Source: Streptomyces sp. Tue 6430 (GTDB lineage Bacteria > Actinomycetota > Actinomycetes > Streptomycetales > Streptomycetaceae). From it: a DNA stretch of 64,000 nucleotides. The notes below the pieces were generated by a model. The model was not told the origin of the DNA. It saw only the letters and a list, made by a program, of their open reading frames with translations, and did not search any database. This document shows positions 34,270 through 44,361 of this stretch, in pieces (the stretch's first letter is position 1; every line of letters starts with the position of its first letter). The stretch is from positions 5,394,001 through 5,458,000 of the forward strand of contig JAKGSH010000010.1 in the NCBI GenBank assembly GCA_021568835.1, written 5' to 3'. The translations under genes were made by a program, and so were the position numbers.

Positions 34270-34639
34270 GGCGGGACCTCTTCCTCGGATGGCTCGGGTG
34301 GCTCGGGCGGCTCGGCGGGGGAGCGGTCCGGTGGCCGTCGCCGCTCCTCCTCCACCGTCGCCGACGGGCCGCGCCCTGCCTATCGGGCGCAGTACCCATC
34401 CGTCGCCGCACGCGCTGCCCCCGGGACACCGCTCCGGCGGGCGCGCACGCCGGGAAATGGGCATCAGAGCCCATCGACGCGGCGGCGGACAGCGCGCACG
34501 CTGGTCGGGGGCCGGTCGGTCCACGTCCCGCGTCCCACGCGCGCGGGCGCGTCGACCGGCCCCGACGACGGACCGACCCCGCACGAAGCGTGTCCCTCCG
34601 CGTGTTCTCCCACGTGTTCCTACGAAAGGCGCGATCCCG
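34270..34639. other. Divergent regulatory gap before the two-component genes
   Basis: No supportable gene. The stretch holds the promoters of the minus-strand DksA/TraR operon and the plus-strand sensor kinase. Short GGCTCGG repeats occur at 34283-34315. No clear operator palindrome is seen. Confidence 0.4.
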
Positions 34640-35590
34640 ATGTCCCTGTTCTGGCGGATCTTCGGGCTGAACGCGGTGGTGCTGGGCACGGCCACCGGGC
34701 TGCTGCTGTGGGCTCCGGTCACCGTCTCCGTGCCGGTCCTGCTGACCGAGGCCGTGATCCTGGTCGGCGGCATGCTGGTCATGCTGGTCGCCAACGCGGC
34801 CCTGCTGCGGCTCGCGCTGGCCCCCCTCGACCGGCTCACCCGCCTGATGACCACGGTGGACCTGCTGCGCCCCGGCCAGCGGCTGCCCGCGCACGGCATG
34901 CGCGAGGTCGCCGACCTCATCCGCACCTTCAACGCCATGCTCGACCGGCTGGAGAGCGAGCGGGCGGCGAGCAGCGGCCGGGTGCTGGTCGCGCAGGAGG
35001 CCGAACGGCGCCGCATCGCCCAGGAACTCCACGACGAGGTGGGGCAGACGATGACCGCGATCCTGCTGTCGCTGAAGCGGGCGGCGGACGAGGCGGACGA
35101 GCCCCTGCGCGGCGAGCTCCAGCAGGCCCAGGAGATCACCCGGGGAAGCCTGGACGAGGTACGCCGCCTGGTACGCCGGCTGCGCCCGGGGGTGCTGGAC
35201 GACCTCGGCCTGGTCAGCGCCCTGACCTCGCTCACCACCGAGTTCGCCGCCCACACCGGACTGCGCCTCCTGCGCCGGTTCGACACGGACCTGCCGGCCC
35301 TCGACCCGCAGACGGAACTGGTGCTGTACCGGGTCGTCCAGGAGAGCCTGACCAACGCGGCCCGCCACGCCGGGGCCGGCCGGGTCGAGGTGAGCCTGTC
35401 CCACACGGACGGCGCGCTGCTGCTGGCCGTCGCCGACGACGGCCACGGAACCGGCATCGGGCACGAGGGCGCCGGCATCCGGGGGATGCGTGAGCGCGCG
35501 CTGCTCGTGGGGGCCACCCTGGACATCGTCTCCCAGCCGGCCGGCACCCAGGTCCGGCTGACCGTGCCCGCCGAGAAGAAGGTGCCATGA
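34640..35590 (+). CDS. Sensor histidine kinase of the NarL/LiaS (HisKA_3) type
   Basis: A 316-residue membrane kinase. Two transmembrane helices at about 5-28 and 30-55 have almost no extracellular loop between them. A HAMP-like linker (LAPLDRLTRLMTTVDLLRPG) and a HisKA_3 dimerisation helix with the phospho-acceptor His (RRIAQELHDEVGQTMTAI) follow, then the ATPase N box (VVQESLTNAARHAGAG) and G boxes (VADDGHG, GAGIRGMRERALL). With almost no external sensor it may detect a membrane or intracellular cue. ATG 34640 begins the first helix. Its stop overlaps the response-regulator start, so they form a cognate pair. Confidence 0.92.
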   Translation: MSLFWRIFGLNAVVLGTATGLLLWAPVTVSVPVLLTEAVILVGGMLVMLVANAALLRLALAPLDRLTRLMTTVDLLRPGQRLPAHGMREVADLIRTFNAMLDRLESERAASSGRVLVAQEAERRRIAQELHDEVGQTMTAILLSLKRAADEADEPLRGELQQAQEITRGSLDEVRRLVRRLRPGVLDDLGLVSALTSLTTEFAAHTGLRLLRRFDTDLPALDPQTELVLYRVVQESLTNAARHAGAGRVEVSLSHTDGALLLAVADDGHGTGIGHEGAGIRGMRERALLVGATLDIVSQPAGTQVRLTVPAEKKVP

Positions 35591-36270
35591 CGACCCCGAC
35601 CGTCCCGACCCCGACCGTCCCCTCCCCGATCCGCATCCTCCTCGCCGACGACCACGCCCTGGTGCGTCGCGGAGTACGCCTGATCCTCGACCGGGAACCC
35701 GACCTCGAGGTCGTCGCCGAGGCCGGGGACGGTGCCGAGGCCATCGCCCTGGCGCGGGCCCACGACATCGACCTGGCCGTGCTGGACATCGCCATGCCCC
35801 GGATGACCGGCCTCCAGGCGGCCCGTGAACTCGCCGCGCTGAAGCCGGGCCTGCGCATCCTGATGCTGACCATGCACGACAACGAGCAGTACTTCTTCCA
35901 GGCGCTGAAGGCCGGGGCCGGCGGATACGTCCTCAAGTCCGTGGCCGACCGCGACCTGGTCGCCGCCTGCCGGGCCGCCGTGCGCGACGAACCCTTCCTC
36001 TACCCCGGCGCGGTCACCGCCCTCGTACGCAACTACCTCGACCGCGTCCGCCACGGAGAGGAGCCCCCGCAACGGGTGCTGACCGCGCGCGAGGAGGAGG
36101 TCCTCAAGCTCGTGGCGGAGGGCAACACCTCCAAGGAGATCGCGGAGACGCTGTTCATCAGCATCAAGACCGTCCACCGCCACCGGGCGAACCTCCTGCA
36201 CAAACTCGGCATGCGCGACCGGCTGGAACTCACCCGGTACGCCATCCGCGCGGGCCTCATCGAGCCCTGA
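35587..36270 (+). CDS. NarL/LuxR-family response regulator
   Basis: A 227-residue two-domain regulator. The receiver domain shows acidic pocket LLADDHALVRRG, phospho-acceptor Asp in DLAVLDIAMPRMTG, Thr in LMLTMHDNEQY and Lys in GYVLKSV. The C-terminal LuxR HTH starts LTAREEEVLKLVAEGNTS and continues KEIAETLFISIKTVHRHRAN. It is phosphorylated by the overlapping upstream kinase (ATGA). Targets are unknown; the divergent DksA/TraR genes and the downstream SecDF gene are candidates by position. The gene is intact. Confidence 0.93.
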   Translation: MTTPTVPTPTVPSPIRILLADDHALVRRGVRLILDREPDLEVVAEAGDGAEAIALARAHDIDLAVLDIAMPRMTGLQAARELAALKPGLRILMLTMHDNEQYFFQALKAGAGGYVLKSVADRDLVAACRAAVRDEPFLYPGAVTALVRNYLDRVRHGEEPPQRVLTAREEEVLKLVAEGNTSKEIAETLFISIKTVHRHRANLLHKLGMRDRLELTRYAIRAGLIEP

Positions 36271-36383
36271 ACCGGCCCGCACGGGCACGAAGCGGGCTGC
36301 CCGCACGTCAATGAGGAGAGCGGCCGCCCGCACGGAGGCAACCTGAACCGGCCGCACGGAAACGAGGAGAGGGGGGACGGCAC

Positions 36384-36781
36384 ATGACGTGCTCCGCGCG
36401 TCCCGTCCCCCGTGGCGGGCCCCGCCCGGCGGCAACGGCGGCCGCCCTGCTCGCCGCCCTCCTCGTCGTCCTCGCAACCCTCCTCGTCCCGGCCGCCCAC
36501 CACGGCCCCCACCCCCATGCCCCGCACAGCGTCTCCGGGGGCGTCGAGGCGGCCGGCGCCCCGTCGCCGACGACGCGCCGCCCGCCGTCCGCACGGCCGC
36601 GGCCCGCGTCCACGGCGACCTCCCCGCCCCGCCGGCCCCGGCCGGTCCCGCCCCCCGGCGACCGGCCGACGCCGCGCCGCCGGGAACCCCGGCCCCGCCG
36701 ACGGTCGTACCCCCGCCCGTCCGCCCGCGGCCGGCGGACGGGCACCCCCTGCGCGCCCCGCCCGCACCTCCAGGCAGCTGA
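36384..36781 (+). CDS. Small membrane or secreted protein of unknown function (apparent frameshift)
   Basis: About 132 residues: an Arg-containing start (TCSARPVPRGGPRPAATA), one hydrophobic helix (LLAALLVVLATLLVPA), a His-rich turn (HHGPHPHAPHS) and a long Pro/Ala-rich tail. The first frame shifts to the Pro-rich frame if one C is restored in the CCCC run 36559-36562. I do not recognise a family. A His-rich loop after a single helix could bind metal, but this is speculation. It sits between the response regulator and secDF on the same strand. Confidence 0.4.
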
Positions 36782-36847
36782 CGTCCCCCTCTTTCCTTCC
36801 TCCGCCGCGGCCCCGTCCGGGCCGCGGCACGCCTGCCGGAGGCCCGC

Positions 36848-39236
36848 TTGTCCCGCGCCCAGCGCATCCGAGGGCTGCTCGCCCTCGCCGTCGTCGCCCT
36901 GTCCCTGTACGTCGCCGTGACCGTGCCCGTCCACCTCGGGCTCGATCTGCGCGGCGGCACCCAGATCGTCCTGGAGACCCGCCCCACCGCCACCGATACC
37001 GACACTGCCGGAGACACCGCCGGCGGCGACACCGTCGACCGCACCGTGGAGGTGCTGCGCGGCCGCGTCGACGCGCTCGGTGTCGCCGAACCCACCATCG
37101 TCCGCTCCGGCGACGACCGCATCGTCGTCGAACTCCCCGGCGTCCAGGACCCGGCCGAGGCGGCGGAGGTACTGGGCCGCACCGCCCGGCTCACCTTCCA
37201 CCGGGTGCTGGGCACGGCGGGGGCCGCCCCCGAGGACACGCCCGGAACCGGGCGCGAGGCCACCCCGAGGCCCTGTCCGACCCCGACCCCGCCCCGAGCC
37301 GCGATCCGGAGCCACCCCCGGCCCGCGATCCGGCCCACCCCCGGCTCCGCCCCCGACCTCACCCGCCCGCGCGTCCTGCCCGACGAGTCCGGTCAGCCGC
37401 TGCGCCTCGACGCGGCCGCGCTGACCGGCGGCGACGTCGGGGAGGCCGCCGCCCGGTTCGACCAGCAGGGCGGCGCGGGCTGGCACGTCACCGTCGACTT
37501 CGAGGACGCGGGCCGCGACCGCTGGGCCCGCCTGACCGGCGAGGCGGCCTGCAGTCCGGCCGGCGACCCGGCCCGCCGGGTGGCCATCGTCCTCGACGAC
37601 AGGATCATCTCCTCGCCCCAGGTCGACCCCTCGGTGGACTGCGGCGTCGGCATCAGCGGCGGCTCCACGATGATCAACGGCGCCTTCGACGACGGTGAGG
37701 CCCGGGAACTCGCCCTGCTCGTCAACGGCGGCGCCCTGCCCGTACCGGTGGAGACCGTCGAACAGCGCACCGTCGGCCCCACCCTCGGCGCGAGTGCCAT
37801 CACCGCCAGCGCCTGGGCCGCCGCCGTCGGCAGCGCGCTGACCGTCCTGTTCGTCATCGTCGTCTACCGGCTGCTGGGCGTCCTCGCCGCCGTGGCCCTG
37901 CTCTGCTACGGCCTGATCTCCTACGCCGCCCTGGCCGCCCTCGGCGCCACCCTCACCCTGCCCGGCCTGGCCGGGTTCGTGCTGGCCATCGGGATGGCGG
38001 TGGACGCCAACGTGCTCGTCTTCGAGCGGGCCCGCGAGGAGTACGCGGCGCGCCACCGGCCCACCCCGCGCTCGGCCCTGGCCGCCGGCTTCCGCAACGC
38101 CCTCAGCGCGATCGCCGACTCCAACATCACCACCCTCATCGCCGCCGGACTGCTGTTCGCGCTCGCCTCGGGCCCCGTCCGCGGCTTCGGCGTCACCCTC
38201 GGCATCGGCGTCCTCGCCTCGATGGTCAGCGCCCTGGTCGTCACCCGCGCGCTCGCCGACCTCGCCATGGCCCGGCCGGGACCGCGCCGCCGGCCCCGCC
38301 TGACGGGCATCGCCCACACCGGCGCCGTCCGCGACCGACTCGCCCGCAGGGACCCGCACCTGATGCGCCGGCCCGCCGTTGGCTGGCCGCGTCCGCCGCC
38401 GCACTGGTCCTCGCCGGGGCCGGAATCGCCCTGCGCGGCCTCGACCTCGGCATCGAGTTCACCGGCGGCCGCCAGATCGAGTACGCCACCGCCACCCCGG
38501 TCCACCCGGACCGGGCCCGCGCCGCCCTCGCCGACGCCGGCTTCCCCAGGCCGTCGTGCAGACCTCCGGCGAGAACCGGCTCACCGTCCGGACCGGCCAG
38601 TTGAGCAACGCGCAGGCGGACGCCGTCGGCGCGGCCGTCGGCGAGCTGACGAGCCGCGCGGACACCCTCCGCGACGAGGCGATCGGCCCCAGCCTCGGCG
38701 CGGAACTGCGCCGGGGCGCGATCGTCGCGCTCTCCGTCGCCCTCGGCGCCCAACTCGTCTACCTCGCGGCCCGGTTCCGTCTGCTGCTCGGCACGGCCGC
38801 CGTCGCCGCCCTCGCGCACGACGTCGTGATCCTCGTCGGCGTCTTCGCCTGGCTCGGCAAACCGGTCGACGGCGTCTTCCTCGCGGCGCTCCTCACCGTC
38901 ATCGGCTACTCCGTCAACGACTCCGTCGTCGTCTTCGACCGCGTCAGGGAACTGACCCGACGCGCGGACAAGGGGCACACGGACAAGGGGCGCGCGGCCT
39001 CCTTCCGCCGCACCGCCGACCGGGCGCTCCTGCAGACCCTGCCCCGCACGGTCAACACCGGGACGGGCGCCGCGATCGTCCTCACCGCGCTGGCGGTGTT
39101 CGGCGGCGACTCCCTGACCGACTTCGCCCTGGCCCTGCTCGTCGGCCTCGCCGTGGGAACGTACTCCTCCATGTTCACGGCGATGCCGCTGGCCGTCGTG
39201 CTCCATGAACGCCGCCCGGGAACACGGTCGTCGTGA
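36848..39236 (+). CDS. secDF: Fused SecD-SecF protein-export membrane protein (two apparent frameshifts)
   Basis: A protein-translocase accessory that uses the proton gradient to pull exported proteins through SecYEG. About 796 residues. The SecD half has TM1, then the HLGLDLRGGTQIVLE motif, the P1 periplasmic domain and five TMs (ASAWAAAVGSALTVLFVIVV; GFVLAIGMAVDANVLVFER, the D-A-N signature). The SecF half has LGIEFTGGRQIEY and LLTVIGYSVNDSVVVFDRV. Breaks at CCC 38372-38374 and CCCC 38544-38547; repair gives RRWLAASAAAL and GFPQAVVQTSGE. A TTG start at 36848 has GGAGG upstream. Streptomyces also has separate secD and secF elsewhere, so this is probably a second copy. Confidence 0.88.
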
Positions 39237-39294
39237 CGCAGATCACGGGAAGGGGGCGGGGGGTGCCGGACAGCTCATGGAGGTGAGCACTGAT

Positions 39295-40022
39295 ATGCGT
39301 ACCCGGGTACGGGCCGGGGACCCCACCGCCTTCGCGGAGCTGTTCGACAGATGGGCGAAGGCGGTCTACAACCACGCCTTCCGGCTGACCGCCGACTGGT
39401 CGACGGCCGAGGACGTCATGGCCGCCACCTTCATGGAGGCGTGGCGGCTGCGCGACCGGGTCGATCCCGAGGGCGGCTCGCTGCGGCCGTGGCTGCTGGG
39501 GATCGCCACCAACACCGCCCGCAACCAGTACCGCAGCAACCGCCGGTACCGGGCGGCGGCGAACGCGGCCGCGGCGGCCGAACTGTCGGTGCCCGACCAC
39601 GCCGAGGAGGTGGCCGGCCGGGTCGACGACCGGCGGCGCCTCGCGCGGGCGCTGACCGCGCTGGCGGGCCTGCGCCGTGCCGAACGCGAGGTCGTGGCGC
39701 TGTGCTTGGGGAGGGCCTGGACTACGAGGCCGCCGCGGAGGCCCTGGGGATTCCGGCCGGCACCGTCGCCTCGCGCCTGTCCAGGGCGCGCGGGAAGCTG
39801 CGTTCCCTCACCGCGGACGCCCCGGCGGGACCCGTGGTGGGTGCCGCGCCGAAATCTCCCCCGGAAAACGGGAAGGCCACCGCCCCGGCCGACAGACAAG
39901 AGATGACCGCGCACCCGCGGTCCGGCCCGCGCAGGGAGGAAACCGATGAACGCGAACACGCCCCGGCAGCGTCCGGCCGAGCGGGAAGAGGGCGGCACCC
40001 TCTTCTCCCGGACGGCGCGTGA
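39295..40022 (+). CDS. ECF-type RNA polymerase sigma factor (apparent frameshift)
   Basis: A group IV sigma factor of about 242 residues at most. Region 2 is FAELFDRWAKAVYNHAFRL and STAEDVMAATFMEAWR. Region 4, after one base is restored in the GGGG run 39708-39711, reads LGEGLDYEAAAEALGIPAGT and VASRLSRARGKLRSL. ATG 39295 is chosen because GGAGGTGA lies 8 bases upstream; an earlier ATG at 39277 is less likely. The C-terminal tail overlaps the start of the next gene by 77 bases, so the true stop could be earlier if a further base is missing. The partner gene downstream is typical of this ECF subgroup. Confidence 0.82.
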
Positions 40023-41031
40023 CCTGCCGTCGGGCCGTCACCAGTTCCACAAGGAGCGTCTGATGGCCCAGATCCACGACGAACAGCGCACGGCGGCCCG
40101 GCCCCGTCCCCGCCCCGGCCGCGGGCCGGGCATGGTGGCAGCGGCTGCCGCGCCCGGCGATCACCCTGCCCGCGACGGCAGCCCTGGTGGCCGCGGCGGT
40201 CGTCGCCGCAGTGGTGACCTCCGGTGGTCCCGCGGACCACGGTGTCGCGACCGGACCGGCCCTGACGACGCCGGTCGGCACCGCGAGCGCCAAGGGCGTA
40301 CCGCAGCTGCTCGACCGGATCTCGCTGGCGGCCGCCGAGGCCTCCCACCCGGAGGTCGAGCCCGGCCAGTTCGTCTACATCGAGTCCCAGGTCGCCGACA
40401 CCTTCCTCAAGACCGTCGGCGACAGGACCTCCCTGGCGAGCCACGAACTGCACCGCCGCCAGATCTGGGAGTCCCCGGACGGCACCGAGGGCTGGCTGAT
40501 CGACCCGGCCGTCAACGACAGCCCCGAGGGCGAGACCCTCAGCCTCCCCGACGAACAGGGCAACACCCCGAAGGCACACCTCAACAGCCCGTCGTACGAC
40601 TACCTGTCCGAGCTGACCACCGACCCCGACGCCCTCCTCGCCAAGATCTACGAGGAGACCGAGGGCCACGGGAACTCCCCGACCAGGAGGCCTTCACCAC
40701 CATCGGCGACCTCCTCGGCGAGAGCTACCCGCCCGCGGAGCTGTACTCCGCCCTGTTCCGCACCGCGGCGAAGATCCCCGGCGTCGTCGTCGTCCAGGAC
40801 GCCGTGGACGCGGTGGGCCGGCACGGCGTGGCGGTGGCCCGGCTCGACGAGACCAGCGGGCAGCGAGAGGAGTGGATCTTCGACCCGAAGACCTACGTCT
40901 TCCTCGGCGAACGCACGGTCCAGGTCGAGAAGCGCACCGGTGAGGACGCCCTGATCAAGCCCGGCACGGTCACCTTCACCAGCGCCGTCATCGAGCGGGC
41001 GGTCGTCGACGGCATGAAGCAGACGCCGTAA
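39946..41031 (+). CDS. CU044_5270-family membrane protein, likely sigma-factor partner (two apparent frameshifts)
   Basis: About 362 residues: a cytoplasmic N-terminus (QFHKERLMAQIHDEQ), one transmembrane helix (ITLPATAALVAAAVVAAVV) and an extracellular domain with LDRISLAAAEASHPEVEPGQ, FVYIESQVADTF and a C-terminal FDPKTYVFLGERTVQVE. This architecture, immediately behind an ECF sigma gene, is that of the CU044_5270 family; an anti-sigma role is inferred. The frame shifts near 40118-40133 (net gain of one or loss of two bases, at GGGCCGGGCATGG) and at CCCC 40677-40680. The first event is the only one in the window not explained by a single missing base. Confidence 0.72.
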   Translation: MNANTPRQRPAEREEGGTLFSRTARDLPSGRHQFHKERLMAQIHDEQRTAARPRPRPGRGPGMVAAAAAPGDHPARDGSPGGRGGRRRSGDLRWSRGPRCRDRTGPDDAGRHRERQGRTAAARPDLAGGRRGLPPGGRARPVRLHRVPGRRHLPQDRRRQDLPGEPRTAPPPDLGVPGRHRGLADRPGRQRQPRGRDPQPPRRTGQHPEGTPQQPVVRLPVRADHRPRRPPRQDLRGDRGPRELPDQEAFTTIGDLLGESYPPAELYSALFRTAAKIPGVVVVQDAVDAVGRHGVAVARLDETSGQREEWIFDPKTYVFLGERTVQVEKRTGEDALIKPGTVTFTSAVIERAVVDGMKQTP

Positions 41032-41087
41032 CGGGCGGGCCGGAGCACGCCCCGGCCCCGCCGCTCGGCCCCGCGCCCCGCGCACCA

Positions 41088-41120
41088 GAGCCCTGCCGCC
41101 CGAAAGGGACGGCAGGGCTC
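41088..41120. terminator. Bidirectional hairpin terminator
   Basis: GAGCCCTGCCG (41088-41098) pairs perfectly with CGGCAGGGCTC (41110-41120) around an 11-base loop, between the convergent stops at 41031 and 41180. It lacks a T-tract. Confidence 0.75.
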
Positions 41121-41179
41121 CGGCGTACCGGCGACCGTGCCGTCCACCGGAGATCATCGGTGGACGGCGCGCGGACGGT

Positions 41180-42762
41180 TCAGACGGTGTCCGGTTCCCT
41201 GAGGCGCTCCGCGACCGGTACGGCGCCTGCCGCCCGGCGCGGATCCGTGACGCTGCCCAGCCAGCCCAGCAGGAATCCGGCCGGCACCGTCACCAGGCCC
41301 GGGATCGTCACGTCCCAGATCCTGAAGTCGTGCCCGGGAAGATCGACCCGGGCGTGCCGGACGCGTACGGCGACAGCGCGAGCGCCGCGATGCTCAGCGC
41401 CGTGGCACCCCACAGGCACCACAGCGCACCGCGGGCGGTGAACCCGGGCCAGTACAGGGCGTACAGCAGAACGGGCGCGAGGGCGGCGCCGCAGACGGCG
41501 AGCCAGAGCGTCGAGACGACCACCAGGTTCCAGTCGGCGGCGACGACCGCCACGACCGCGGCGAGCGTGCCCGTCAGCGCCGCCGACCACCGCGACGCGG
41601 CACCGTCCGCCGTGTCCGCCGGACGGCTCCCGGCGGGCTTGCCGAAGACGCCCAGCACGTCCCGTCCCAGCGCGATGCCGGCGGCGAGGGTCACGTCCAC
41701 CACGGCCGCGAGCGCGGTGAGGAAGAGGACGCAGGCCAGGGCCGCGACCAGGATGCCGCCGCCGTCGAGCGCCCGCCCGAGCATCAGCGGCGTGAACACC
41801 TGCGCCGCCGGACCGGCCTCGCGCAGCGCCTCGCCGACGAGGGCCGCCGCGCCGACGCCGACGACGGTGAGCGCGCCGTACAGCAGGGTGAGTTCGCCGA
41901 GCATCCAGCGGCCGACGGTCCGGGCGCCGCGCGGGCTCTTCGTCGAGATCGCCCGCATCAGCACGGCGGGCATCGCCAGCGTGGCCATCGACATGCCGAA
42001 GGTCTGCCCGATCCGGTTCACGGCCCCCACCCACCCGTCGCCCGTGTAGCCGCCCGGACGCAGGTACGCCTCGCCCATCCGCGAGCCGTGCGCGGCGGCG
42101 TCGAGCAGCCGCCCGGGGTCCCCGCCGAAGCGGTGGAGCACGAGCACGGCGGCGACCACCAGCACGGGCAGGGCGATCGCCGACTTCGCGATCATCACCA
42201 CGCCCGTGCCCCGGATCCCGCCGCTGACGGCCAGCGCCGTCATCGCGCAGCCGATCACCACGATGCAGCCGGTCCGCGTACCGGGCTGCCCGATCAGCGC
42301 CGCGGCGACGTTGCCGACCACCACCAACTGCACGACGAGCAGGGGGAAGCAGACGAACAGGGTCACCACGCCCCACGAGACGCGTACGGCGGGCCCGCCG
42401 CTGCCGCGCGCGTCCAGCATGTCCGCGGCCGTCAGCGAGGCGTGCCGGCGCAGCGGCTCGATGACCAGTACGAGGAGCAGCATGACGCCGATCAGGCTGC
42501 CCAGCATGACACCGAGGCCGTCGAAGCCGGACGCGGCGACCATGCCCACCAGCACGGTGACCGTCGCGACCGTGGTGGTGTCGCCGCCCATCGCGATGCC
42601 CTGCTGCCAGGAGCGCAGCCGGCGGCGGTCGTCGGACCGTACGAGGGCCCGGTCGTCCTCGTCGGCGCCGGTGACGATGCACAGCATCAGGCAGATCACG
42701 ACGAACACCGAGAACACGGCGAAGACGAGGGACCGGGACGAGGGGTCGAGCAGCGTGGTCAC
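41180..42762 (-). CDS. Sodium:solute symporter family permease (apparent frameshift)
   Basis: A 527-residue SSS-family transporter with about 13 membrane helices (for example SLVFAVFSVFVVICLMLCIV at the N-terminus). Family segments include the GDTTTVATVTVLVGM gate region and LAAVVDVTLAAGIALGRDVL. It would import a small organic solute, often acetate, pyruvate or a short carboxylate, with sodium. The frame breaks at the CCC run 41333-41335; repair gives IFPGHDFRIWDVTIPG and ends EPDTV. The GTG start 42762 overlaps the DUF485 stop, the usual DUF485-SSS pair of ActP-type transporters. The substrate is not determined. Confidence 0.87.
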
Positions 42763-43097
42763 GACCACCTCCGGGCGCCCGGCCGCGGCTCGAGCCGGTC
42801 CACCCGTCGCCCGTACACCACCAGCGCGTGCACCCCGACGGCGAAGGGCACCACGGCCACGATCACGCCGAGGCTCACCGGTCCGGCGATCCGCGTGCCG
42901 TACACGGCCGGTACGAGGGCGGCGAGCAGGACGTAGAGCAGCCAGGTGGCGGCGATCCGGAGGCCGAGCCGCAGCCCGACGGCCAGCCGCGCCGCCTCCT
43001 CGGCCTCGTGCCGCTCGTGCTCCGCGGGAGGGCGCGCGCCGGCCGCGGGCTCGTGATGGTGCGGCGGCCCGTGCCGGGGCTGCGGTCCGAAAGACAT
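42759..43097 (-). CDS. DUF485 membrane protein, symporter partner
   Basis: A 112-residue protein with a His/Pro-rich cytoplasmic N-terminus (FGPQPRHGPPHHHEP), then two transmembrane helices (ATWLLYVLLAALVPAVYG and SLGVIVAVVPFAVGVHALVV) and a basic tail. This is the DUF485 pattern, found beside solute symporters such as ActP, where it may assist assembly or regulation. ATG 43097 is preferred to an upstream ATG at 43148 because the shorter form fits the family. It overlaps the symporter gene by 4 bases. Confidence 0.78.
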   Translation of the reverse strand: MSFGPQPRHGPPHHHEPAAGARPPAEHERHEAEEAARLAVGLRLGLRIAATWLLYVLLAALVPAVYGTRIAGPVSLGVIVAVVPFAVGVHALVVYGRRVDRLEPRPGARRWS

Positions 43098-43507
43098 GTG
43101 TGCGGCTCCGCTCACGTCGATCCGGCACCCCGGAAGGGGTGCGCGCAATGGTGTGGACGCGGAGTCAATCAGACGGGCACACGAAGGAGACCGCCCTGGG
43201 CGCAGATCTGTTCCTCCGCCCAGTCCGGTCTGTTCGTCTGCCCAATCCGGGCTGTTCCTCCAGTCAGTCAGGTATGTTTTTCCGCCTTATCCGCAGTCGT
43301 GTGGACGGTGAACGGGAACCAGGTGGGCCGACGCCTTTCCGAGGGCCTCGTGCAGGGAATGCGCGGCGATTTCCCGGCGCTCGCGGAAAAGGGTTCCGCT
43401 CGAATGCCAGGAGTGGTTCGCCGAATTCCGGACCTGATGCGCGCGGCAGCCGGGCCGGTCGGTGCCGGGCGGAAACCGACCGGCACCGGCCGGCGCGTCA
43501 CGGGGCG
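43098..43507. other. 410-base gap holding 22-bp tandem repeats
   Basis: No supportable gene, although several short frames are open. The promoter of the DUF485-symporter operon lies at the left. The middle contains the 22-bp repeat array 43207-43294 and an AT-rich patch (GTATGTTTTTCCGCC). The right end is a GC-rich trailer of the oxygenase gene, with a CACGGGGCGT duplication at 43500-43517. Confidence 0.5.
43207..43294. repeat. Four tandem imperfect 22-bp direct repeats
   Basis: Units at 43207-43228, 43229-43250, 43251-43272 and 43273-43294 follow one another without gaps. Unit 1 begins TCTGTTCCTCCGCC and ends CCGG; unit 2 differs at a few positions, unit 3 ends TCAGTCAGG, and unit 4 matches unit 1 at 15 of 22 places. 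The 22-bp period equals two helical turns, so a protein bound to each unit would line up on one face. Confidence 0.7.
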
Positions 43508-44293
43508 TCACGGGGCGTCATGGAAGATCACGCCGAGGACGTGCCGTCGGCCGTCGTGCACCGCGCTCACCCCGTGGCGCAGCATGAAACGGCTCCAGCC
43601 CCGCGCCGACGGAACCGGACGGTCGTGCACCGCGAAGATCAGCCCCTGTCCCTGGCCCGGCCGCTTCACCACCGGACGGGACTGGGCGCGCGGACGCTGC
43701 TCGACGAAGACGCTCTCGCCCCCGGTGAAGTCGACGTCAGGACGGTCCAGCATCACCGCCACCTGCAGCGGGAACGTCAGCTCGCCGTAGACGTCCTGGT
43801 GCAGGCAGTTGTAGTCGCCCGGGCCGTAGCGCAACAGCAGGGGCGTGGGCCGCAGCTGCCCGGCCGCGGCGCACGCCGCCGCCAGCTCGGCGTGGGTCTC
43901 CGGGAACCGGGGCCGGCCCACGCGCTCCGCCCACTGGTTGGCGATCCGGGCCAGCGGCGGGTACAGCCGCCTGCGCAGGGCGGTCACCACCGGGGGCAGG
44001 GGGGCGGCGAAGTAGCGGTAGCGGCCGCTGCCGAAGCGGTGGCGGCTCATGTCGACGGTGCTGCGGAACACGTCGTCCCGGTCGAACAGCGCGCGGATCT
44101 CGTCGCAGGCGCCCGGCGACAGCAGGGGCGGGGTGACGGCCACGCCCTCGGCGTCGAGTGCCGTGGTCAGCGCGGGCCAGTCCAGTGCGTCCACGGCGGG
44201 CAGTTCGATCGTGTCGTCGGTGCCGGCGCCGGGCGCGGTGGGGAGGCGGCCGTGCTCCAGTCCCGGCAGGTGAGGGGTGTGGTAACTGGTCAG
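43508..44293 (-). CDS. 2-Oxoglutarate/Fe(II)-dependent oxygenase
   Basis: About 261 residues of a double-stranded beta-helix oxygenase. Metal-binding HxD is in NCLHQDVYGELTFPLQ; the distal His and 2OG-binding Arg lie in MLRHGVSAVHDGRRHVLGVI. GGESVFVEQRPRAQSRPV lies between them. It resembles prolyl-hydroxylase-like or AlkB-like repair oxygenases often found beside ada/ogt genes. A role in oxidative DNA dealkylation is suggested by the neighbours but not proven. No ATG, GTG or TTG is seen in frame near the conserved start. CTG 44293 is the best position available, and a lost base upstream may hide the true start. It follows ogt by 68 bases on the same strand. Confidence 0.72.
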   Translation of the reverse strand: MTSYHTPHLPGLEHGRLPTAPGAGTDDTIELPAVDALDWPALTTALDAEGVAVTPPLLSPGACDEIRALFDRDDVFRSTVDMSRHRFGSGRYRYFAAPLPPVVTALRRRLYPPLARIANQWAERVGRPRFPETHAELAAACAAAGQLRPTPLLLRYGPGDYNCLHQDVYGELTFPLQVAVMLDRPDVDFTGGESVFVEQRPRAQSRPVVKRPGQGQGLIFAVHDRPVPSARGWSRFMLRHGVSAVHDGRRHVLGVIFHDAP

Positions 44294-44361
44294 TGTGGGC
44301 TCCGCGGTCGTGGACGGGGACGGGCACCGGAGGCGGGGGATGTGCTCCGGCGCCCGCCGGT

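Noticed and set aside
43207..43294. CRISPR array
   Set aside because: The 22-bp units abut without spacers, are not palindromic and diverge progressively; no cas genes are nearby.
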